This document shows positions 56,705-64,000 of a DNA stretch of 64,000 bases, piece after piece. Positions within the stretch are counted from its first letter, which is position 1. Each line of letters begins with the position of its first letter. The notes under the pieces are model-generated. The model searched no databases, was not told the origin of the DNA, and worked only from the letters and a program-made list of their open reading frames with translations. Both the position numbers and the translations under genes were made by a program. Source of the DNA: Saturnia japonica (taxonomy: Eukaryota; Arthropoda; Insecta; Lepidoptera; Saturniidae); assembly GCA_033032175.1 (NCBI GenBank), contig CM065321.1, positions 6,408,501-6,472,500 of the forward strand. Direction: 5' to 3'.

Positions 56705-57025
56705 TATAATAATAATACCAGCCTACTCATGTCCCAGCTGTTGGGCAAAAACTTCTTCCCAAGAGAAGCCCACGACGTATTGGCAATTTCAAACAACGAG
56801 AAATTAACATTCCTATATTTTTTCCCTACATACCCTACAAAAAACTTCTCAAGTGTTCAGGTTTCCTCACGATGTTTTCCTTCACCGTCAGCCGATAGTT
56901 TTACCAATTTGAATTGGTAAATAAAATATACGCGAATTCCAAAAAATCGTTGGTACATGCCAGGTTTCGTACCTGCGGATATCGAATAGATATACCGTCG
57001 GTCTAAACCACTAGACCACAGCTAT
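56705..57025 (-). repeat. tRNA-derived SINE (family S) copy 1
   Basis: Minus strand from 57025: TGTGGTCTAGTGGTTTAGAC (A-box), then GCAGGTACGAAACCTGGCAT (B-box-like), then ATTCGCGTATATTTT and the body with GTGAGGAAACCTGAACAC, ending CAGCTGGGACATGAGTAGGC. It matches 61100-61440. Confidence 0.7.
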
Positions 57026-57394
57026 AACTATCATCAATAATAAAATTACGGGTTGAAGATAATAACTTCGTAATAAACGTAGGTATGAGGGACACCGTTA
57101 GTTTACAATAAATATAATAAGCAGAGGTAAAATTATGATTTTTTTGTGGAATTATAATGCGCTTATCAATCGTGTACCGTATTTCTTTTTACTTTTACGC
57201 AATTTTACTCAGAATATTTTTTAGACCAAGCTATTTCAAAGATATTTGGGTCTATAGAAATATGCATATTTTTAGCCTTAGCAGGTCCCATAAAAGTTTT
57301 TCAAGTTTCTTATTAAGATTCTCAAGCACATTACTGATTTGCCGGACAACAAGTTCAAGGACCATGTCAAGCTGGTTTTACTGTCTAAAGGTTA

Positions 57395-57655
57395 TATTAT
57401 AGGGTGGATCATTATGTGAATGATAGTGATGTCTAGAAGTGACTCTCTCTCTCTGTGTATTCATTAAATTATTATTATTGTACCTATTGTATTAATACTT
57501 GTACAGTTGAAAACAAAAAAAGATAAACCCGATCGAGTTTCTTATCGGTTCTTCTCGATGACTGGGATGTTTTCCGAACCGGCAGTAGTGTTTTGACGTT
57601 CATAAGTGCCTTCTTAGAGCCTAAATTAAATAAAGGTTTCATTTATTTTGAATAA
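57395..57655 (-). repeat. Interspersed repeat, family G copy 4
   Basis: GTGATGTCTAGAAGTGACTC, GAGTTTCTTATCGGTTCTTC, TCGATGACTGGGATGTTTTC and TTTTGACGTTCATAAGTGCC are inverse to 17720-18000. A short CT repeat lies at 57443-57454. Confidence 0.6.
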
Positions 57656-57915
57656 GACAGCTTTGTTCAGGTGCAATATGGTGTGTTTGAAGATTTTTCA
57701 GTAGCTAAAAATTTTAGTAAATGGTCAACGGTTACATTGTCAATCAAGGTAATGGCTACAAAAAAAAAGTGATAAAAATATTGTTAGAAAGACTGCGTAG
57801 AAGATTGTTTGGTTAAATATAGCTTAGAAATCTTATTTACCATACATACTTTACCCCTTAGTGGTAAAATTTTGTAAAACGCTGAAAATACGTGTTTACG
57901 TGAAAGACGTATGTG

Positions 57916-57932
57916 TACATACATACATACAT
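57916..57932. repeat. TACA microsatellite
   Basis: (ACAT)n of about 17 bp. It lies at the 3' end of the adjacent minus-strand LINE, a usual place for such tails. Confidence 0.7.
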
Positions 57933-58297
57933 AAATCACGCTATATCCCAACGGGGTAGGCAGAGACCACGTCCTTCCACCTGCTACGATCCTAGCATAC
58001 CTCTTTCGCTTCTTCGACATTCATTAATCTTTTCATGCATGCTCGTCGGTTTAGAGTACTCTTGACCTTACCTTTCTTCAGAACGTCTCCGATTTGATCG
58101 ATAAATGTTCGTCTAGGCCTTCCTCTTCCAACGATTCCTTTCATATTCGCATCATAAATTTGTTTAGTCATTCTTCTTTCATTCATCCTCTCAACATGCC
58201 CAAACCATGTGTATGTGTACCAAGTTAAAAATAAATCCTTTCCTAAAAATATTATTTTCCATATAAAATTTGGACGCCCCTTTTCGAGAAACCCCAT
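57933..58297 (-). pseudogene. LINE ORF C-terminal fragment (RTE-like)
   Basis: From about 58215: [60 protein letters not shown], then [13 protein letters not shown] and a TAG in place of a Lys/Asp codon, followed by DRSRWKDVVSAYPVGI. This is the conserved end of RTE-like ORFs (WFGHVERM...GRPR...). It is 5' truncated and has at least one stop. Confidence 0.75.
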
Positions 58298-58694
58298 AGT
58301 AAATAATACCTAAAATATAATGTCCACATATTGTCCTAATTTCAAATATATATCCTTAGTAAAGTGAGCTGGGTGGTGAGGAGACAATTATGACAAGGTC
58401 TTCTAGTAATGATGATAGATATTTAATTACACTTTTTTAATAATATTGCTTCCTTATTGCTTCGATTACCATTATTACACGAAGTTCAGGTACAGAATGA
58501 AGTATGTACTTCCAAACATTACTATAATTTAGATAATATTATACCATTGAATAAAATTATAGAGGAATATTTTTTTCAAAGGCAAATTCTCATTAAATTG
58601 AAATAGATGTATATTTCACCAGATAATATTATTTCAGTTGGTAAGCGACATTTTTTGTAAGAATCATCCTCAACGATTCCTTATATCGGAAATA
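58298..58694. other. AT-rich spacer before the candidate exon
   Basis: TATTATTTCAG at about 58630 and GGAAATACAG at 58688-58697 are acceptor-like sites. No other exon is seen. Confidence 0.3.
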
Positions 58695-58696
58695 CA

Positions 58697-58960
58697 GTGT
58701 TTCATTTTTATGGTTTTATTAACTCCACCGCGAATTCGCTTCGTATTTTCAAGGAGCCGTGTACATCAAAGGATAATTCGCTGAAAATAAAAACAATGTA
58801 CGAACATTCCCCCATGTACCTTGAGGATATTATTTCAACACGTGACTCGAGTAGAGAGTGGAATTTCAGCTCAGAATTTAGAGGTTCTCAGCGATTCGAT
58901 GCAGCATTACAGCCATTTACTTCCAACGGCGTTACGTACGGTAGCTATCACGATTTATAA
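58697..58960 (+). CDS. Candidate last exon of an unrecognised host gene
   Basis: The open frame follows an acceptor-like CAG at 58695-58697 and ends TAA at 58958-58960. It reads FHFYGFINSTANSLRIFKEP, then KTMYEHSPMYLEDIISTRDS, then REWNFSSEFRGSQRFDAALQ and NGVTYGSYHDL. Composition is balanced (not AT-driven), rich in Ser, Phe, Tyr and charged residues, with no membrane segment. No other copy is seen in the window. AATAAA follows 60 bp downstream. It could be the cytoplasmic C-terminal tail of a larger protein, but I do not recognise the family. The upstream exons must lie outside the window or be too diverged to see. Confidence 0.4.
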   Translation: MFHFYGFINSTANSLRIFKEPCTSKDNSLKIKTMYEHSPMYLEDIISTRDSSREWNFSSEFRGSQRFDAALQPFTSNGVTYGSYHDL

Positions 58961-59019
58961 CATCTCATAATAGAATGTAAATTAATGTATTTTATATAGA
59001 AGCGTTTATAAAATACAAG

Positions 59020-59025
59020 AATAAA
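59020..59025 (+). terminator. Polyadenylation signal AATAAA
   Basis: AATAAA lies 60 bp after the stop at 58960, a normal distance. In AT-rich DNA this hexamer is frequent by chance, so its weight is small. Confidence 0.35.
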
Positions 59026-59480
59026 ATTTTTATTTTTTTATTTTGTATCTTAAATTTATATTGTCATTATTTTCATCAATGATATTATAAGTGTATACTT
59101 ATAAAATACTTATTAACTAACTTAATTATTTAAATAAGACTTATTTTTGATAAAAACTTATTTTTAATATTACCACGTTTTTAAAACTGACTAATATCTC
59201 GTTGTTTTACATTTAAATGATTTTAGTACGTTTTCAAAAATTGGTATATTAAAAAGAACTTTCCTATTTAAATAATTATTTTACGCTTTGTAGTCTTCAG
59301 TGTGAGAAATTTTATGATAGATTTGAGACATAGGACATATGGCAAGTTCGTTTTAAATCGGCTGAATTTTTCCCAGAAAAACATTATGATAAATGTAATC
59401 TATACAGTAACTGTTTTTCTTTAGCCCGCGGATTTAAAAGTACTTAATATAACTAGAGTTTAAAGTTTAACTACAAAAAC
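59026..59480. other. Very AT-rich spacer
   Basis: I see no feature. Confidence 0.35.
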
Positions 59481-59484
59481 AAGT

Positions 59485-59580
59485 CCGGTGAAGCTGTAAA
59501 AGCCGCAGCGGCTCTGTTTTAGGATAGGGCCCCTAAGGCTAACAGTGTAGTCAGATCAAAAAAAAAAAAAAAAAAAAAAA
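59485..59580 (+). repeat. Short A-tailed repeat, family J
   Basis: CCGGTGAAGCTGTAAAAGCC, GGCTCTGTTTTAGGATAGGG, AAGGCTAACAGTGTAGTCAG and a run of 23 A (59558-59580). Related blocks are inside 44190-44492 and, only in the last part, at 60580-60610. Confidence 0.55.
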
Positions 59581-61095
59581 CTACAAAGAAGGTAATAAAT
59601 ATAAAAGCCAGAAGAAACATTCACGTAACTTTTAAGCGACACTTCATAACACAGATGATAAGCATCTTAAAACTTCACAAGCAATAAATTTATATAAAAC
59701 TGAAATTTTATAGTTTTGTTTTACCTGTTTTATGTTGAAGTAAACTTAACAGCAAATTAATGTATAGCTTTAAAAATATTACTTGAGTCATTTGACTTTT
59801 GACGTGGCACTATTAATCTATTTTAACACTATTTTATGGTAAAAAATATTTAATAACGTAGAAGACAGGTCTTTAGATAGCTTTATTTCGATCTCACTGA
59901 ATGGTAAGTGAAGATTAGGACGAAGATGGATCGCACTTACAGCAGATATTCATTATTTTAAGCTAAATACAAATTTTTTGAAAATTATATTAATAAATTT
60001 TATATTAATAAATCTGTACTTCTGTCTATACTAATTTAATAGGCTAAGTGCTATTCAAGATCGGAAGACAAACAAAAATTAACCAAATACGCCTTTTCTT
60101 CCTGATTTCGAGTATATATAAATAAAAGTCAATTAACAAAAATCTAAAGATGCGCTCTTCTTTCTTAGAACGGCAGTACGTATAACCAATCTTAGAGAGA
60201 ATAGTAATTGTAGATAATTTGCTACTCTTGAGGACTCAATTGGAATGTTTCGTGTACCAGTGCGTGTTGCCAACAACACGTATCGGAATACAACAGCGCG
60301 AGCGATGTTGCTGTTTGGCAAAAATAGTTGTGTCAGTAAAACTTTGCCACCACTCTTCAATTACTTTTGACTGAAAATTAGAACTACTTCTTTTTTCATG
60401 TCCAATAAACCATTAACTATACTGTTACAAGGACCGGATTCCTCTAACAATGCGTTATATTAAATAAGATACTATCTTAATATTCATATTCTTGAACTGA
60501 ACTAATGACTGTGCAAGATAGCAACAGGTGTGCTCTTTGATCACACACACAATCCCTGTAAGCTATAAAGGCATCCTGACCAACAGTATAATCAGTTCAA
60601 AAAAAAAAGCTTAAGTCATTATAGCTCGAATCATCGGATCGTGAAGACCTCAGTTAAAAGTCGAGAACAATAAGCATTGTCGCTGCAAATCATATAAATA
60701 AGCGATCGCAAAGTGTACTATTCCGTGTTCTAAAAAAGTCAAAAAATCTGTTGTCATTTACCATCGAGTTCTAGCATTGTAGTCTGTGTAGATCCCCTTT
60801 ACAAAAACAAGTAAACAGTTTCTACAAACCGCAAAGCTTTGTTTTCTAAACAAACAATATTGAGCTATTGCTGTACAAACTAAAATCTACAAGCGGAAAA
60901 TGTTTCCTTCTTTTCTAATACGACAAAATACGACCTACAGGTAGGAGTATTGTTATGATTTAATTACCCTTGATAACATTAAAATACTACAATTATTTCG
61001 AAAGCTTTGAAATGATATTATTATTTAAACTTTTCATTTGATTGAATATAGCTATAGGTAAATACGTATATCAAAAGTATATTTTTCTTGAATTC
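59581..61095. other. Spacer
   Basis: The stretch 60130-60360 is less AT-rich than its flanks, but neither strand gives a recognisable protein. The J-like end CCAACAGTATAATCAGTTCA with an A-run sits near 60581-60609. Confidence 0.35.
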
Positions 61096-61099
61096 CCTC

Positions 61100-61440
61100 A
61101 AAGATATTATATCAGCCTGTAAATGTCCCACTGGTGGGCAAAGGCCTCTTCCCAAGGGAAGGTTTGAGCTTAATCACCACGCCAGCCCACTATGTATTGG
61201 CGATTTCAAACCCCGAGAAAAAAGTTCTTTATTTTTCCTACATAAAGTGGTACTACAAGAATACTTCTCAAGCGTTCAGGTTTCCTCACGAGGTTTTCTT
61301 TTACTGTCAGTCTATAGCGTTACCATTTTGAATTAGTAAATGTACGCGAATTCTGAGAAAATCTTTGGTACATGCCGGAGTTCGAACCTGCGGACATGAA
61401 ATTGACATTCCGCCGATCTGAACCACTCGACCACCATGAC
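61100..61440 (-). repeat. tRNA-derived SINE (family S) copy 2
   Basis: Minus strand from about 61440: GTCATGGTGGTCGAGTGGTT (A-box), then GTCCGCAGGTTCGAACTCCG (B-box, perfect GGTTCGAA), then GGCATGTACCAAAGATTTTC and the body, ending GCCCACCAGTGGGACATTTA, CAGGCTGATATAA. The head is the best-preserved tRNA-like sequence in the window. It lacks tRNA folding over the full length. Confidence 0.75.
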
Positions 61441-62514
61441 TCATTACTAAATTTTATTTTTATGGTAGCGTTGCAAAGTTATACTATGACTAATATTAAG
61501 CACATTACAATCTAAAAATAACGTCGAAAACCGAGAGATCGGCATTTGATCAACGGCCGTTACTATTATACCAACCTGCAAACCTCCTGACAGCTAGATA
61601 ATAGAAAGATAAAAAATGGATTGGTTTCTAAGACACAAATATTCATAGCCAAAGAACCGAAAAAATCTTAGCGCTATGTGATTTGTGACAAATGGGTTGA
61701 AAACACACCTTCGTGTCACTTGACCGCAATAAATCACCGTCTTTAGCGATTTAAGTTGACAGTTACACTACCGTTGCTACACAGAAATAAATCCGCCTTA
61801 TCTCTCGTCATAATATTGTTTTTGTCAAAAACATTTTTCATGATAACCAAGCTTTTTCTAGACTACTTAGCTAGTTTGAGAATGGTCGATTGTGATTCAC
61901 ATAGAGACAGTTTGAGATATTTTTTCGACTGTTGTTTATACTATTTCCATTTCTTTATTTTCTCGATGACAGTTCTAATTTGATAGTTGTAGTGTTGTGA
62001 CCAAATAAGTAATGATATCGATCTGAATTAATATCGATATGAAATAAGTAGTGACGATTCATCAGATTCTGATTAAAATAAATAAATAAAGATTACCTGT
62101 CGTTATAATTATTTCGTTTCATTGTCGAGTACCTACTTATTTTACAACAGCTTCGAAAATTTTGAAGAAGTTGGCATTATCAATCAAGAATTAATACGTG
62201 TAACATCTTGTAATGACATATAATATTAGTTAATAAATTTGTACAAAAGTATCCGGCAGTAGTTTAGTTTCTTACATTTTGTAAAAAAATATCGGGTCTG
62301 TTATCGTGTTACGTTTATCGATAATGCTCTATCCCTATCAGTTTCTCCGACTTTGGTATAACCTTGTACGTGTGTAAAAGTCATATTTTTATAAAATAAT
62401 GCATACATAATGTAAAAAAGACGCTCGTTCAAGTTTTCACAGGAGCTGTCATCGAGAAAATAAAGAAATGGAAATGGTATAATTAACTAATTTCAATATA
62501 TTTCAGTTCTGATG
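61441..62514. other. Spacer
   Basis: I see no gene. ATCGAT-type sites at 62015-62040 (GATATCGATC, AATATCGATATG) are few. Confidence 0.35.
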
Positions 62515-62740
62515 AATGACAATTGTCGCGACTACCATACACGAGGTATATGTAGCAGTCGCTATAGTATCACGCGACGGTGTGTCGGATACCGAGATCA
62601 ACCAAGTATCTCCTACTGCAGCATGCAAGCCAGTATGACAGTGACAACCGTCGATGGATTATCGATCTCTCGATGGTTGCCATTATTTTTGAGCTGTACT
62701 ATGCTTACTACCAGGCACAGTGACCTCGCTTTACCATGTT
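62515..62740 (+). repeat. LINE 3' UTR-like repeat, second copy
   Basis: AGCCAGTATGACAGTGACAA, ATCGATCTCTCGATGGTTGC and GAGCTGTACTATGCTTACTA resemble 14560-14690. The 90-codon frame over it is a by-product. Confidence 0.4.
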
Positions 62741-63085
62741 ACTATATAAAAAATCTGACGTATGTGTTCGGTAACATGCACTGAAAACACGAAGCGTTCC
62801 AAATTAGCTTTCGGAATTAACTATCGGCTTGAAAGTAAAATAGAAAACAACAAAAGTAGTTTAAGGTCAAGTTCAGGTGTACTGAAACTACCACAAAATA
62901 AATAGGAGATCTAATTTTATTTTATTCAAATATTGTTTCACAACAAACTAGTGAAGGCGTTAATTCCAATTGGATTGTCTTCATGATTGATTTCATTCGT
63001 ATTCATGTTTTGAGGGTTTTATCAATATGATTCTTTCATTAAAGAAACTAGTTATACCAAGCTAATAAAATATTAATTGATCGCC
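62741..63085. other. AT-rich spacer
   Basis: I see no feature. Confidence 0.35.
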
Positions 63086-63089
63086 AGTC

Positions 63090-63480
63090 ACCGATTCATA
63101 TCATGCATATATATCATGGTTTTCAATTTACTTTTCAGCTAGGACACTAAATCCGTTTCATTCATTTCGTTTTATAATGTTAAGTCAATTTAAAAAATCC
63201 ATGTTTTGTCCTATAATGCATTCCTATACTATCCGTCCGATTACGATGCAGAACTAAAACTGGAATACTAAGCTAATAATATATAAATATTACGGCTGAT
63301 AGCAATTCTTTTTATGTTTCATATTTTTCATCTTACCTGTCAACTAGGTCATTGAATTCAATAACCAAAGATTTTCATTTTATAATGTTAAGTCTATATA
63401 CGTATACATTTTTCTTTGTTATTCCCTCTTGCATTCCTAATGATATCATCCGCTTGCGATGAAAATTTTAGTGAGTGTAC
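63090..63480 (+). repeat. Degenerate tandem duplication (~220-bp unit)
   Basis: Unit 1 has TTTTATAATGTTAAGTCAAT and GCATTCCTATACTATCCGTC; unit 2 has TTTTATAATGTTAAGTCTAT and GCATTCCTAATGATATCATC. Each begins with a TCA(G/A)CTAGG(A/T)CA block. The two are strongly diverged. Confidence 0.45.
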
Positions 63481-63724
63481 GCTTTTGAAAGTTTCATTCA
63501 TTTTACAAAAGATGGCGTGCGAGTCCTTTAAAAATGAGTGTATTTAATATAGTTTAAAGGCAATTCATGGCATTAAATTGAAACGCAGTCTCTGGTAACA
63601 GCTATATTCAATAAATATCGACTACATATGAATTCCTTTTAATAAAGTTTCCTTGCATGTTTCCTAGCAAAACATTTATTAAGATTTCTTTCACTTGCAA
63701 AGAAAATATAATTTTTGAAATATT

Positions 63725-63960
63725 AATAAATAAAATAATACCACTAAGGTGGCATAAAAGCATACTGCAGGGGCAAATATGCAACTATGGACGCTTCTAA
63801 CACCAGAGGTATCACTAATGGGGTTGCTAGAACCCCCAGCAAAAGGCACTCTGGTAACACAACTTACCGCAGGAATACAACGCAAGGTTATTGAGCTTGA
63901 ATCTTCTGTAGGGTGTCAGGTATTTCACCAGTAGAGCTGCCCCAGGTAGAGAGAAATTTT
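63725..63960 (+). repeat. Short interspersed repeat, family M copy 3
   Basis: CTAAGGTGGCATAAAAGCAT, ACCAGAGGTATCACTAATGG, CTTACCGCAGGAATACAACG and TTCTGTAGGGTGTCAGG, in the order of 2626-2872. It runs close to the end of the window. Confidence 0.6.
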
Positions 63961-64000
63961 AAAATATATGTCTCTCTGCCCTGCCTACATTTTTGTTCAT

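Noticed and set aside
61380..61435. A genuine tRNA gene on the minus strand
   Set aside because: The A and B boxes are good, but there is no acceptor stem or anticodon arm pairing, and a related decayed copy exists with the same long SINE body.

Overview
This is an AT-rich eukaryotic window, almost certainly insect nuclear DNA and probably from a moth or butterfly. I see no bacterial operons, no viral genes and no rRNA. The case for Lepidoptera is that nearly every recognisable block is an interspersed repeat of a kind I associate with that order: tRNA-headed SINEs, LINE 3' ends, CTAG-ended Helitron-like repeats, mariner and DD41D Tc1/mariner elements, and small MITEs. The order-level assignment is inference from these repeat types and cannot be proven from the window alone.

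Layout. 1-5.5 kb: LINE and SINE debris and the first copy of a CTAG/CTAA-ended repeat ('family B'). 5538-6820: complete but dead mariner (DD34D) on the minus strand, with TA duplications. 7724-9985: a minus-strand family B copy split by a 1747-bp DNA transposon (7948-9694). That transposon has ~475-bp terminal inverted repeats, a TCA target duplication and a retained C-terminal cysteine-rich exon, and it is the most unusual object here. 10-22 kb: old repeats and two small MITEs (19961-20275; 22081-22189). 22812-24118: DD41D element with five in-frame stops. 24-28.4 kb: two long copies of a tandem-monomer repeat with Helitron-type ends ('family A'), one carrying a probable solo LTR, plus a LINE endonuclease remnant. 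28897-28973: a decayed THAP-domain first exon. 29.8-30.5 kb: a foldback structure with ~59-bp arms. 31-53 kb: mostly AT-rich DNA with scattered repeat copies, a TTAA-flanked MITE at 44190-44492, and a CpG-rich island with an orphan minus-strand ORF near 48.3-48.9 kb. 53558-54860: a second DD41D element with a full 359-codon transposase ORF whose first catalytic Asp is Gly. 56-64 kb: more SINE/LINE copies and one candidate host-gene terminal exon (58697-58960, with an AATAAA downstream).

How it fits together. No complete host gene is recognisable. The window reads as a gene-poor interval or a very large intron/intergenic region shaped by successive transposon insertions. Several insertions are datable relative to each other: the long-TIR element is younger than family B, the LTR is younger than family A, and a SINE-like repeat is inserted in the first family B copy. 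Only the transposase at 53674 keeps a full-length reading frame, and it is predicted to be catalytically dead.
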